Source: CAWBAT01 sp963810905 (GTDB taxonomy: Bacteria > Acidobacteriota > Terriglobia > Versatilivoradales > Versatilivoraceae). Taken from it: 64,000 nucleotides of DNA. The notes beneath the pieces were generated by a model. It saw nothing but the letters and a program-made list of their open reading frames with translations. It ran no database searches and was not told the DNA's origin. Below, piece after piece: positions 45,615-54,744 of this stretch; position 1 is the stretch's first letter; every line of letters starts with the position of its first letter. Where the stretch lies: positions 62,001-126,000 of the forward strand of contig CAWEPG010000016.1 of the NCBI GenBank assembly GCA_963810905.1, written 5' to 3'. Made by a program: the position numbers and the translations under genes.

Positions 45615-45979
45615 TCTTAAGAACTTGCCTTTCGCCGGACGCCTTTCGCCGTTTGGGCAGGCAAAATGAACGACCGAACCCGATGTCAGGACCAGCAGAC
45701 GACGAACCTGTCCCAATTCCGATTGAAGACTTTCTGGATCTGCATTATTTCTCTCCGAAGGAAGTCAGGCCACTGATCGATGAATACCTTTTTCAGTGCC
45801 AGGAAATGGGGTTTCAACGCGTCCGTCTAATTCACGGAAGAGGAACTGGAACTTTAAGGCAAACGGTAAGAGATCATCTTGCCAAGGACTCCCGAGTCTT
45901 GGAATTTAAGGATGCTGCCCCGGAAGCGGGCGGATGGGGAGCCACTCTGGTTTACTTAAAATCGAAATTTTCCAAGTAG
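45611..45979 (+). CDS. Smr-domain (MutS2 C-terminal-like) protein
   Basis: A 122-aa protein whose last 85 residues form an Smr domain: FLDLHYFSPKEVRPLIDEYL (LDLHG-like start), VRLIHGRGTGTLRQTVRDHL (the HGxGxG-x-LR nuclease-type motif) and the final GGWGATLVYLK strand. Stand-alone Smr proteins nick or bind branched nucleic acid or ribosome-associated RNA. The start is by ATGA overlap with the cupin gene; an internal ATG at 45683 would drop the unstructured N-terminus. It overlaps the end of the convergent small gene by 28 bp. Confidence 0.87.
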   Translation: MILRTCLSPDAFRRLGRQNERPNPMSGPADDEPVPIPIEDFLDLHYFSPKEVRPLIDEYLFQCQEMGFQRVRLIHGRGTGTLRQTVRDHLAKDSRVLEFKDAAPEAGGWGATLVYLKSKFSK

Positions 45980-46260
45980 TCCACCAATTGTTTCGTAGTT
46001 TTCCGTTGAAACCGGTCGTGCAAGGAGGGTAGATTCCCCATACGCTCGTCCATAGTAACCCGCTCAACCCGTTGAAGAGGGTAGAAGACCGTGCTCAAAC
46101 CCATCTCTTCATCTGTACCTACCTGACTAAGCCAGTCCTCAAAAGCGCTTAGATCAATCCCGCAGACGGTGATGCCAGCAGGAGTTAAATCCATAAGCAG
46201 CCCCCAGATCTTTTCCCGCGGAGTGTGCAAAGTAACTAGAACGACGGAGTGCACTTTCAT
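45952..46260 (-). CDS. Conserved small protein of unknown function
   Basis: A 102-aa soluble protein, MKVHSVVLVTLHTPREKIWG... with an LTPAGITVCGIDLSAFEDWL segment. It resembles, from memory, a short conserved protein common in Acidobacteriota; no domain with known function was recognised. The coding region converges on and overlaps the Smr gene, yet it has normal composition and a plausible ATG. It stands alone on the minus strand, 161 bp from the divergent pilin gene. Confidence 0.68.
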   Translation of the reverse strand: MKVHSVVLVTLHTPREKIWGLLMDLTPAGITVCGIDLSAFEDWLSQVGTDEEMGLSTVFYPLQRVERVTMDERMGNLPSLHDRFQRKTTKQLVDYLENFDFK

Positions 46261-46421
46261 ATCCTATGCCTCCACATGGGTTGGTTTCTCTTCCCCTGAT
46301 TTCGATCTAAGCCATCAAAAGAGCAGGTATTAATGGCGAGGCTACCTGATCAATTCCTTGACCAGAAAGATCCAACCTGACTATAAACCCGGAGACCGAG
46401 AATGACGATGAAAGAGTTGGC

Positions 46422-46922
46422 ATGAAATGTGACAAAACACAACCACGTTCTGGTTCTTCAGCGCGAGTCGGGGAATTGCTCCATAGAACTGCGATTCAAG
46501 GCTTTTCTCTGATAGAACTCTTGCTTGTACTGGCCATTGTTGTTTTGCTGGCCTCCATCGCCGTTCCGAACCTTATGAAAGCACGTCGAGCGGCGAATGA
46601 AGCATCGGCCGTTTCAACTCTGAAGCTCATCGCGGGCGGTCAGCTAGTCTATCGTCAAACTCAGGGGGAATATACCACATTGGCATCCCTGAACCAGGAA
46701 AGCATTATCGACAATCTTGTAGGGTCAGGCATGAAGAGTGGCTATGTTTTCGAATCCTCTCCAGGAACTTTCCCTGCAGATGAATATACGGCGACAGCTA
46801 CCCCGTCCGTGCCTTCAGGCTTCGCCGCCAGCGGAGTGCGCTATTTTTTCATCATGCAAGACCATGTCCTGCGTTACAACATGACAGGACCCGCTGATTC
46901 TACATCGACGCCTATTAATTAG
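46422..46922 (+). CDS. Type IV pilin/pseudopilin-like protein
   Basis: A 166-aa prepilin with a long leader. Processing should occur at G-FSLIELLLVLAIVVLLASI (about residue 25), where Glu5 is present, followed by PNLMKARRAANEASAVSTLK as in PilA/GspG-like proteins. The globular domain is short with no Cys pair. No pilus assembly, prepilin peptidase or secretion gene is adjacent, so it may be a minor pilin used by machinery elsewhere. The 3' end overlaps the convergent symporter gene by 8 bp. Confidence 0.88.
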   Translation: MKCDKTQPRSGSSARVGELLHRTAIQGFSLIELLLVLAIVVLLASIAVPNLMKARRAANEASAVSTLKLIAGGQLVYRQTQGEYTTLASLNQESIIDNLVGSGMKSGYVFESSPGTFPADEYTATATPSVPSGFAASGVRYFFIMQDHVLRYNMTGPADSTSTPIN

Positions 46923-48435
46923 GCACCTTCCGACACTCTTGCCGTACGATTCTCGAAACCACCGCCACGGCCAACGTAACCACGCAGCCAATGCAAGCGT
47001 GCCAGGTAAAAGCGATGGTCGTATATTTCAGAATAGCTCCGGTGCAAATGATCCCCATGAGGAAACCAATCATCGCATCTTTTTGATTGGCGGGTCGGGA
47101 AAAAATCCCCAGAAGAAAGACACCGAGCATCCCACCGTAAGTAAACGAAGCGATCTTTAAGCCCAGCACTACGACTGGCGCCGTCGTATTTTCAAAAAGC
47201 AGTGCCCCTAACACTAAAACGACCCCCCAAAACAGCGTAAAGAATCTTGACCCCGCAATCCCTTTGCCCGTCTCATGCAAACTTTCTCTTGAACTCCGCT
47301 TGTAGAGATCAAGATAAGAAGAAGAGGCCAGGGAACTAATTGCAGAAGAAAGAGCTCCCATGGCAGAGGCCAGAACTCCCGCCACAACGATCCCTGCGAA
47401 TCCCGGGGGCAGGTTCTCCACAATGAATTTCGGAAATATTTCATCAGAAGACTGCAGGCCCAAGGCTAAAAGATCTTGCCCGTGGTAGAAGGCAAACAGG
47501 CACAGTCCTAAAATTAGGAAAAAGGCGAACTGAATAATGATGAGCAGAGCATCCAAAATCAGCGCACGCTGGCTGTCTTTGGAGGATTTGCAACCCAACA
47601 ACCGTTGGACAAGGAGTTGGTCGGTACCGTGTGAAGCCATACTCAGAAATGTCCCTCCGACGAGGCCACCGACTAAGGTGTAGGGGGAACCAAAAAATTG
47701 GCTCAATGAATTTCCCCATTCCAGGTTTATGACGTCAAACTTACTCAACGCCCCTGTGTTGGCATGTCTTAAGACGTCTCCCCATCCATGGGGAAGACGA
47801 TTTAGGATAAGGATGAAGGATACGGCTGCACCACTAAGGTAAATGCCTAGCTGAACCACATCCATGGCCACTACAGCCTTTAGGCCACCCAAGTAGGTGT
47901 AAACGATTGTGAAGAGGCCAATCAACAGAATGGAGCTTCGATACCCCAATCCGGTGACAAGATGAATAGGGATTGCGGTTGCAAATAGTCTGACCCCAGA
48001 GGAGAGAACCCGCGTGAACAGGAACGCAACAGAAACCACTTGACGGAGTCGAAGTCCAAACCTTTTTCCGAGGAAATCATAGGCTGTTTCCAGGTCATTT
48101 CGGTAATAGGCCGGAATAAAAAAGAGCGCAACCAGCAATCGGCCAATAAAATAACCAAAGGCCAACTGCAGGAAATGCATGTTGCCCATATAGGCGAGGC
48201 CCGGGACACTCACGAAAGTCAATGTGCTGGTCTCGCTGGCCACCATAGAAAATCCCACCGCCCACCAGGACATGGTTTTTCCTCCGAGAAAATAGTCGCG
48301 CAATGAGTGCTGCTGACTCGCGAGTTTGATGCCGGCGACAGTAACCCCGATAAGGTAAGCCGCAACAATTGAATAATCGAGAATGGTGAATTTCAAATGG
48401 GTGCTCGTGGCGCTGTATACAGAGGCGCATTTCAA
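46915..48435 (-). CDS. Sodium:solute symporter (SSS family)
   Basis: A 506-aa transporter with about thirteen helices. SSS landmarks are DYFLGGKTMSWWAVGFSMVA-SETS (helix 1), GTDQLLVQRLLGCKSSKDSQ and PPGFAGIVVAGVLASAMGAL. It belongs to the LeuT-fold group that imports sugars, amino acids, nucleosides or sialic acids with Na+; the substrate cannot be read here. Start is TTG 48435 (the frame opens there); the first helix begins near residue 20. It is followed by hemL, transcribed in the same direction and 107 bp away upstream. Confidence 0.92.
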   Translation of the reverse strand: MKCASVYSATSTHLKFTILDYSIVAAYLIGVTVAGIKLASQQHSLRDYFLGGKTMSWWAVGFSMVASETSTLTFVSVPGLAYMGNMHFLQLAFGYFIGRLLVALFFIPAYYRNDLETAYDFLGKRFGLRLRQVVSVAFLFTRVLSSGVRLFATAIPIHLVTGLGYRSSILLIGLFTIVYTYLGGLKAVVAMDVVQLGIYLSGAAVSFILILNRLPHGWGDVLRHANTGALSKFDVINLEWGNSLSQFFGSPYTLVGGLVGGTFLSMASHGTDQLLVQRLLGCKSSKDSQRALILDALLIIIQFAFFLILGLCLFAFYHGQDLLALGLQSSDEIFPKFIVENLPPGFAGIVVAGVLASAMGALSSAISSLASSSYLDLYKRSSRESLHETGKGIAGSRFFTLFWGVVLVLGALLFENTTAPVVVLGLKIASFTYGGMLGVFLLGIFSRPANQKDAMIGFLMGIICTGAILKYTTIAFTWHACIGCVVTLAVAVVSRIVRQECRKVPN

Positions 48436-48542
48436 GGATATTGCATTACTTACTTGAAAAGGCAGGACAAGCTATAGAAGGGATGACCACATATCTTGAA
48501 CTGCTCAACTGGTCCCCTGAAATAGAAAAGGAATCTAAAATG

Positions 48543-49874
48543 CTAGGATGAGATTAAGCTAAAAGCCTTTTGGGCGGCCTCCAATGTCTTATCAACGTCT
48601 TTGTCTGAATGGGCGGTGGAAAGGAATCCTGCTTCAAATTGGCTGGGAGCAAGGTAGACGCCATTTTCCAGCATTGCCCAGAAGAAGCGTGCAAATCTCT
48701 TGGTGTCGGATTGCTTGGCGGTTCCCCAATCGGTTACAGCTTTTCCAGTGCCTTGTGCGGAGTGCCCCGCTGTCTGAGAGTCCGGAGTAGCGTTAAAGAA
48801 TACTGTGAACATCGAGCCAACGCGATTGGCGGACACCGGAATGCCGGCTTTTTCAGCCGCATGAAGCATGCCCTGGGAAAGCTTGCTTGATTGTTTTTCC
48901 AGACTCTGGTAGGTCCCCTCTCTCCTTAAAAGCTTGAGAGTTGTGATGCCAGCGGTCACAGCCAGAGGATTGCCCGACAAAGTGCCTGCTTGATATACGG
49001 GTCCCACAGGAGCCACATGATCCATAATGTCGCGCCTTCCCCCGTAAGCTCCGACAGGCAGTCCGCCACCGATGATTTTCCCTAATGCGGTCAGGTCGGG
49101 TTTCACACCATATAACTCCTGAGCTCCTCCATAGGCAATGCGAAATCCGGTCATGACTTCATCAAAAATGAGCAGACTTCCATTCTCCGTGGTGAGTCTT
49201 CGTAATCCCTGGAGAAAACCGGTTTGGGGAGGGACACATCCCATGTTGCCAACAACCGGCTCAAGGATCACTGCAGCGAGGTTTTTGCCATGACGAGAAA
49301 AAGCCTCTTGGACGCTGTTCAGGTCATTAAATGGGCAGGTGAGGGTCAGTCGAGCCAATTCGGCCGGTACGCCTGGACTGTCCGGCAGACCCAAGGTGGC
49401 AACTCCGGAACCTGCCTTAACGAGTAGACTGTCGCCGTGTCCGTGATAACAGCCTTCAAACTTCAGGATCATAGACCGACCAGTATACCCACGAGCAAGC
49501 CGAAGCACGGCCATGGTGCTTTCCGTACCGGAGTTGGTCAGCCTGACCTTTTCGATGGAAGGGAAGGCCTTGGTAATCAACTCGGCCAGTTCGATCTCGC
49601 CTTCGGTTGGAGCCCCATAACTTGTTCCCGTGTTTAAAACCCTGGCTAATGCCTCCATAACTTCCGGGTGGCAATGGCCAAGAATGAGGGGTCCCCATGA
49701 CCCGACGTAATCAATAAACTCATTCCCATCGACATCAAAGATCTTGGATCCGGCACCTTTAGAAATGAAGAGCGGATGGCCTCCCACTGCTTTGAATGCG
49801 CGAACGGGAGAATTCACACCACCGGGAATGAGTTGCTGGGCTTTGTCATAGAGTTGTTTGGATTTTTCGAACAA
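48543..49874 (-). CDS. hemL: Glutamate-1-semialdehyde 2,1-aminomutase
   Basis: Converts glutamate-1-semialdehyde to 5-aminolevulinate in the C5 path of heme synthesis. Length is 443 aa. Class III PLP aminotransferase motifs are present: IPGGVNSPVRAFKAVGGHPL at the N-terminus, LTNSGTESTMAVLRLARGYT, LLIFDEVMTGFRIAYGGAQE, and the PLP lysine in LTALGKIIGGGLPVGAYGGR. It starts 15 bp after hemB on the same strand, so the two form a hemB-hemL operon. The glutamyl-tRNA reductase gene (hemA) is not in the window. Confidence 0.97.
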   Translation of the reverse strand: MFEKSKQLYDKAQQLIPGGVNSPVRAFKAVGGHPLFISKGAGSKIFDVDGNEFIDYVGSWGPLILGHCHPEVMEALARVLNTGTSYGAPTEGEIELAELITKAFPSIEKVRLTNSGTESTMAVLRLARGYTGRSMILKFEGCYHGHGDSLLVKAGSGVATLGLPDSPGVPAELARLTLTCPFNDLNSVQEAFSRHGKNLAAVILEPVVGNMGCVPPQTGFLQGLRRLTTENGSLLIFDEVMTGFRIAYGGAQELYGVKPDLTALGKIIGGGLPVGAYGGRRDIMDHVAPVGPVYQAGTLSGNPLAVTAGITTLKLLRREGTYQSLEKQSSKLSQGMLHAAEKAGIPVSANRVGSMFTVFFNATPDSQTAGHSAQGTGKAVTDWGTAKQSDTKRFARFFWAMLENGVYLAPSQFEAGFLSTAHSDKDVDKTLEAAQKAFSLISS

Positions 49875-49889
49875 TCTCCCTCTCTTTTT

Positions 49890-50873
49890 TCAGCCTAAAA
49901 GGCGAGCTGCTTCTTTGGCGAAATAAGTAATAATCAGATCCGCACCAGCCCGTTTAATACACGTGAGCGATTCCAGAATGGTCCGGTCTTTATCCAACCA
50001 GCCATTCTGCTGGGCTGCGACTAACGAGGCATACTCTCCGCTGACCTGGTATGCCGCGACAGGTACCTGGAACTCCGTTTTCACTCGATAAATGACATCG
50101 AGGTAGGGCATTGCAGGCTTGACCATCACCATGTCGGCACCCTCTTCAATATCCAGTGCGACTTCCCGAATGGCTTCGCGCTGGTTGGGCGGATCCATTT
50201 GATATGAGCGTCGATCGCCAAATTGCGGGGCTGAATCCGCTGCTTCGCGAAACGGTCCATAAAAAGAGGATGCGTACTTGGCCGCATAGGAAAGAATCGG
50301 TGTGTTTTCAAATCCGTTCTCGTCGAGAACGCTGCGAATCGCCCGAATGCGCCCATCCATCATATCGGAGGGTGCAACGATATCAGCTCCGGCCCGGGCA
50401 TGGGACAAGGCCGTTGCTGCCAACAAGGGGAGAGTCTGATCATTGTGGACATCTCCATCCCGAATTCTGCCGCAATGACCATGAGACGTATATTCACAAA
50501 GGCATACATCGGTGATGACGAGCAGCCCCGGGACGGAAGCTTTGATGGCTTTGACCGCCTGTTGGACGATTCCGTCATCGGCATAAGCCCCTGAGGCGTC
50601 TTCATCTTTGTGGGGGGGCAAGCCAAATAGTAAGACCGCGGGAATCCCCAACGAGCGAATGAGGATGCATTCCTTGAGAATCTCATCAACCGACATGTTG
50701 TAGTTGCCGGGCATAGAAGAGACTTCCTTTTTAATTTTTTCTCCGGGACAGACAAATAAGGGATAGACAAAATTCTCCACCGCGAGTCGTGTTTCCCGAA
50801 CCATGGAGCGGAGGGTTTCGGTGCTCCTCAGACGGCGGGGTCGATAATAGGGTGTATCCATGGAACTCTCCAC
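49890..50873 (-). CDS. hemB: Porphobilinogen synthase (delta-aminolevulinic acid dehydratase)
   Basis: Condenses two 5-aminolevulinate to porphobilinogen. Length is 327 aa. The two Schiff-base lysines sit in SYAAKYASSFYGPFREAADS and DMVMVKPAMPYLD. The segment DVCLCEYTSHGHCG has the three Cys of a zinc-dependent enzyme. Start is ATG 50873 or the ATG four codons later. It is preceded by the lptD 3' end, 50 bp away on the same strand. Confidence 0.96.
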   Translation of the reverse strand: MESSMDTPYYRPRRLRSTETLRSMVRETRLAVENFVYPLFVCPGEKIKKEVSSMPGNYNMSVDEILKECILIRSLGIPAVLLFGLPPHKDEDASGAYADDGIVQQAVKAIKASVPGLLVITDVCLCEYTSHGHCGRIRDGDVHNDQTLPLLAATALSHARAGADIVAPSDMMDGRIRAIRSVLDENGFENTPILSYAAKYASSFYGPFREAADSAPQFGDRRSYQMDPPNQREAIREVALDIEEGADMVMVKPAMPYLDVIYRVKTEFQVPVAAYQVSGEYASLVAAQQNGWLDKDRTILESLTCIKRAGADLIITYFAKEAARLLG

Positions 50874-50923
50874 TCACCTACAAACCATTGGGATTGGGAT
50901 CAAGGTCTCATTTATATTCAGCA

Positions 50924-51985
50924 TTAGAACAATCGTTCTTGCTTCCGGATGTTTCCGAAAGATCCGATATTTTTCAACGAGAAACTAAAACGGATGGCAT
51001 TCTCTTGACGAATTCCAAAATTGAATTGCATATATTCCAATGAAACTCCGCAACAATCCCAGTTGTACGTTAACTGTGAAACACTGTGCTGTAACTGGCT
51101 TGTTGTGAAATCGTAGTCGACACCGAATGCCGCGTTAAACCCCTGCCTCAAAGAGTTGCCGTAGCCAATGGTTGCTCGGACCTGGTTTGACGCATACTGA
51201 TTAGGGGGAAGATTTGGCGTATTGTAGTAACTGAGGGAAATAAAGCCCTTGCTCAAATAGGCGCTACCCGAAAGGCTGCTGGCCCTGAACATACGGACGA
51301 CCGGGTCATAGTCCATCCTGAAGTCTACCGCATATCGTTCCGCAGGAGTGTATCGAACACGCAAAATGACCGGTGAGTAATTCCTCACCTCATTTTCAAA
51401 GGCAAATGCCGTCAACCCATCCAACGGAGAGAAAACATTTCGCTGGCCCGGCACGAGTGCACCACCAAACGTGGGCTCAAAGAAATACCTTTGGCCTATC
51501 CGGATCGACAGGACTTCACTGGTTGTCGTGCTGCCATCTGACATTTTACGCTTCGAAAAGAACCGATTCGTCAAGTCGTACTCCACTTCACTTGTGTCCG
51601 CCAGCACATCTCTTTCATCAAAGCGGATGATCTCAGCAAAATCACTAACCCCGTTGACAAACCGGTAGGTGACTTCCGGTTCAATAACGTGTTTAACCTG
51701 TTTGCCACCAAAGTTGAAGATTTTTTCAAAGCTGGGGCCATCGAGCTGACCCTGAAAATCAAACGACGTTCGACTCAAATGTTGGGGTGAAACTCCAGTG
51801 CTTGACTCGGGATCCATTCTTTCTGAGTAAAAGGTCTCTCGGAATCCGAAGGTCGAGGTGAAATTAAAGAGCGAAAACTTCCTGAATGGGATGGTTAATC
51901 GTGGATGTAAGTCAAATCGTTGGACCATGGGAGACGTGGTGATGTATTGGTCCGTTCGGCTATAAGCCTTCAATGGCAGTATCAA
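50924..51985 (-). CDS. lptD: LPS assembly protein LptD, C-terminal part (frameshifted from N-terminal part)
   Basis: Encodes the C-terminal ~344 residues of LptD, the outer-membrane beta-barrel that inserts lipopolysaccharide. Alternating-hydrophobic barrel strands run throughout, and NWDCCGVSLEY near the end is the conserved Cys-pair region used in LptD disulfides. The chain ends in IRKQERLF, with aromatic/hydrophobic C-terminal residues as in outer-membrane proteins. The open frame begins inside the 3' end of the N-terminal part (26-bp overlap) without its own leader; joining at the TAG yields AIEGLSRTDQYITTSP. Confidence 0.88.
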   Translation of the reverse strand: MILPLKAYSRTDQYITTSPMVQRFDLHPRLTIPFRKFSLFNFTSTFGFRETFYSERMDPESSTGVSPQHLSRTSFDFQGQLDGPSFEKIFNFGGKQVKHVIEPEVTYRFVNGVSDFAEIIRFDERDVLADTSEVEYDLTNRFFSKRKMSDGSTTTSEVLSIRIGQRYFFEPTFGGALVPGQRNVFSPLDGLTAFAFENEVRNYSPVILRVRYTPAERYAVDFRMDYDPVVRMFRASSLSGSAYLSKGFISLSYYNTPNLPPNQYASNQVRATIGYGNSLRQGFNAAFGVDYDFTTSQLQHSVSQLTYNWDCCGVSLEYMQFNFGIRQENAIRFSFSLKNIGSFGNIRKQERLF

Positions 51986-53255
51986 AGGACCAATAAAATG
52001 GCAAGTCTTTGAGTTGGCGATTCAGGCCAAACAAGTCAAAGCTGGGAATGTCGCGGGTTGTTACGGGTTTGACCGGATAAAGCGTTAAACGCTTTTCGCC
52101 AAATACGTTCAAGCTGAAATCGGGGTTGTTCTTGGTAATAAAACCGGACGACACCTCGTCAGGTCGGGCAATCGTCGCAAAGGAGTTGGACCAGGTTTGC
52201 AGGAAATTTTGGGAACTGGTTGCGAAGATGTCCACTGCCGCATGGTAGCCCTTCTCAGTGGTAGTGTCTGCCAGGATGCGGGTAAGTTGGCCACCGTCCC
52301 CCAGCCGATCGATTACGAAGAATTCCCTGGCAAAGATGCGGGTTTTTTCGTTTGGCCTGGCATTAAATTCAACCCCGCCCCCCCACCCCCGCAGGGAGAA
52401 GTACTCGGCTTGAGTCAATACATCAGCACTGCGCCCAAGCGTCAAATAAAAGGCATCCCCAACCATCCTTCCTTTATCAGATGAGTTACCTGTGGTAGGA
52501 ATGAGAAATCCTGATTGTCGCTTTAACGGTTCGGTAGGGGTCATCAGGTAAGGGAAATAAAGTATGGGAATTTTTTTAATCCGGAAGACGGTTTTCTTAA
52601 GCTTGGCGTTGTGCTCCTTTCGAATGATCGCATCTTGGACATGGAAGCTCCACTTCGGGACTTTGTCTTCGCAGGCTGTGACGAACCCTTTTCGAACCTG
52701 ATATCGGTCTTCATCCAGCTTCTCTACTTCCTCAGCATCGAAAAGGAAGCCCGGGTCGGCCCTGCCTTTCGCCCTATAAAAAGTTCCTGTTTTAGTGGCA
52801 AAGTTAAATTTAAATCTCTCTCCCCAAACTTTTTGAGTACCCTCCTCAAAATAAACATTGCCCTGTCCTTCCACTTCATGGGTTTCATCATTTCCCCAGA
52901 CTTCATCTGCCCTTAAAAGCATGTCTTGATATCGGACTTCCACTTTTCCTTTGGCCTGATACTCATGCTTACCCATTCGGGTTTGGTTCTCAGCTTGAAT
53001 GGTCACTTCGTCACTCCCGGGTGTAGGGGACAGTATCGAAGGTGGCTGCGCTGCAGGCGCCTCTACTGGATTCTGCCCTTCAGCGCTGAGCCGAAACGGC
53101 CACAACAGGAGAATCACCCATGCGCAGAAAAGAATGTATCCTTCCGAATAATACGCGGGCTCGGTTCTACTGGGGCCTCGCTTGAAAAAAAAGCTTTCCC
53201 GGCCCATGAGCTTTCTAAGAGTTAAAGATCTTTGAGGGCAGTTGTCAGATGGCAA
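51960..53255 (-). CDS. lptD: LPS assembly protein LptD, N-terminal part (frameshifted)
   Basis: The first ~431 residues of LptD. A signal/anchor segment (GYILFCAWVILLLWPFRLSA) is followed by the OstA/LptA-like beta-jellyroll domain (about 80-180, EYQAKGKVEVRYQDMLLRAD) and the first barrel strands (FPYLMTPTEPLKRQSGFLIP is the classic LptD entry motif). The frame stops at TAG 51960-51962; the barrel continues in the +1 frame. The combined length, about 775 aa, is normal. ATG 53207 may be the start instead of 53255. Upstream is a 350-bp gap divergent from the RDD gene. Confidence 0.9.
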   Translation of the reverse strand: MPSDNCPQRSLTLRKLMGRESFFFKRGPSRTEPAYYSEGYILFCAWVILLLWPFRLSAEGQNPVEAPAAQPPSILSPTPGSDEVTIQAENQTRMGKHEYQAKGKVEVRYQDMLLRADEVWGNDETHEVEGQGNVYFEEGTQKVWGERFKFNFATKTGTFYRAKGRADPGFLFDAEEVEKLDEDRYQVRKGFVTACEDKVPKWSFHVQDAIIRKEHNAKLKKTVFRIKKIPILYFPYLMTPTEPLKRQSGFLIPTTGNSSDKGRMVGDAFYLTLGRSADVLTQAEYFSLRGWGGGVEFNARPNEKTRIFAREFFVIDRLGDGGQLTRILADTTTEKGYHAAVDIFATSSQNFLQTWSNSFATIARPDEVSSGFITKNNPDFSLNVFGEKRLTLYPVKPVTTRDIPSFDLFGLNRQLKDLPFYWSFDTAIEGL

Positions 53256-53609
53256 TTCTGATTCTCAATAAAAATCTCGGATATGTTGCGTGGGGATTAG
53301 AAGTGAGAGAGACCGTGCCCCATTCATTTTGAATTGTGAATCCTTAACCTCAAGCGAGCCCCTTGTCCAAGCCAATCCATCGTGGCCTGGTAATTGGTAA
53401 CTCGGTCACCGGATCAACAGGGAGGCACATCCTCCTCACGGCTATTCTCGCTAATCTAACATGGGGGGGTGGACAATTCAATATTGCGACGGTCTAGGGC
53501 TTTTGTTACCATGGCATCGGTAGGTTTTTTGCCTTGCGGGGGCTGCCATTAAGGATACTTCCAGTCTGAATTTATCAATTCTAACTTTGTGCATGCCGAG
53601 TCGCAATCC
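53256..53609. other. Divergent intergenic region between lptD and the RDD gene
   Basis: About 350 bp with no convincing gene. A purine-rich GGGAGG, CTCCTC stretch and a GGGGGGGTGG run near 53465 are visible. No strong promoter or terminator was recognised. Confidence 0.4.
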
Positions 53610-54722
53610 ATGAATTGCCCAATCTGTGGCCTCTTGAATGTTCCAACGGCACAGGTTTGTATCCATTGTAGATCTTCCATCGAGTCCGCTGCCCCCACTG
53701 CTATCCCGCCAAAGAACGTCGTCACTTTGCGAAAAGCGAAGTTACTCTCCGCAGCCATGAATTCCTTTGGCGCGCAGAATGCCCCTTCCCAGGAAAACGA
53801 GGGTTGGCGGGATCAGCTCAACTTAAAGCTTGAACAAATTAAGGTAAGATCATCGGAAACAGAAAAGACCCCCCCAGTTGAATTGATGGAATCGTTACGC
53901 AATCGAGAATTCGTGAGGCCCGGTCAAGAACGGTCAGAAGAAACCCCGCTCTCTGTTCTTAGCTCTGTCAGCCCTGAAATTCATCCCTTGGCTAAGAGAA
54001 CGCTCCAGAAGCTGGAACAAGTACAACGGGTAACAGCCGTGATCCCCCATCCGGATTTGAACACTGGCTTTGTGGAGCCAGACTCCGGAGCTCCACCTGC
54101 CTCTCCCAAGAATACGATACCTAGACGACAAACACGAAAATTAGACCGAATTGAACGAATTGAAATCGATTTGAACCAGGGAACGCTCCCCTTTGATTCC
54201 TACGAAGAGGGCCATGCAACGTCCCCGGAGGAATTGATTCGAAATGGCCTCGCGGCTGCGGGTGTTTCGGAACGAATCCGCGCAGGAGCAATCGATGGCC
54301 TGTTTGTCACCGGCTGTTTTTTGTTCTTCTTGTTGATTATCTTATTTATTCCTGAATTCAAGCTCCTAACAAAACCTTCCTTATTGGCATTGGTGACGGT
54401 TTGGGTAATCTTCTTCGCTTCGTATCATTATCTGTTTACCGCATTGGGTAGCCGAACCCTTGGTATGGAGTATGAACAACTGCAGGTGGTCAATTTTGAA
54501 GGGCAGGCCATTTCAGTGGAAGAATCTCGCCTGCGTACTCTGGGATATCTTATCTCGCTCGGATGTTTTGGACTTGGGTATTTGTGGGCCGTGTTCGATC
54601 CAGACCGACTAACCTGGCACGACAAGATCTCAAAAACATTGATCGTGGAAAAAGAATCCCATCCCTCAACCTCACCCGAGGCGCATCTCTTCAAAAGATC
54701 GGGGCAACCCGCCGTCAAATAG
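53610..54722 (+). CDS. RDD-family membrane protein with N-terminal zinc ribbon
   Basis: A 370-aa protein. The N-terminus MNCPICGLLNVPTAQVCIHC is a zinc-ribbon (CxxC-x11-CxxC). A low-complexity polar linker of about 200 residues follows. An RDD-type membrane domain with three to four helices (about 230-355) has RAGAIDGLFVTGCFLFFLL, RTLGMEYEQLQVV and DRLTWHDKISKTLIV. RDD proteins are implicated in Na+/H+ exchange or osmotic stress in a few cases, but the function here is unknown. ATG 53610 begins at the ribbon; an upstream GTG at 53589 is possible. It is followed after 22 bp by the FTR1 gene. Confidence 0.85.
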   Translation: MNCPICGLLNVPTAQVCIHCRSSIESAAPTAIPPKNVVTLRKAKLLSAAMNSFGAQNAPSQENEGWRDQLNLKLEQIKVRSSETEKTPPVELMESLRNREFVRPGQERSEETPLSVLSSVSPEIHPLAKRTLQKLEQVQRVTAVIPHPDLNTGFVEPDSGAPPASPKNTIPRRQTRKLDRIERIEIDLNQGTLPFDSYEEGHATSPEELIRNGLAAAGVSERIRAGAIDGLFVTGCFLFFLLIILFIPEFKLLTKPSLLALVTVWVIFFASYHYLFTALGSRTLGMEYEQLQVVNFEGQAISVEESRLRTLGYLISLGCFGLGYLWAVFDPDRLTWHDKISKTLIVEKESHPSTSPEAHLFKRSGQPAVK

Positions 54723-54744
54723 CTCGCGAGTGGAGAGGTTTTGA

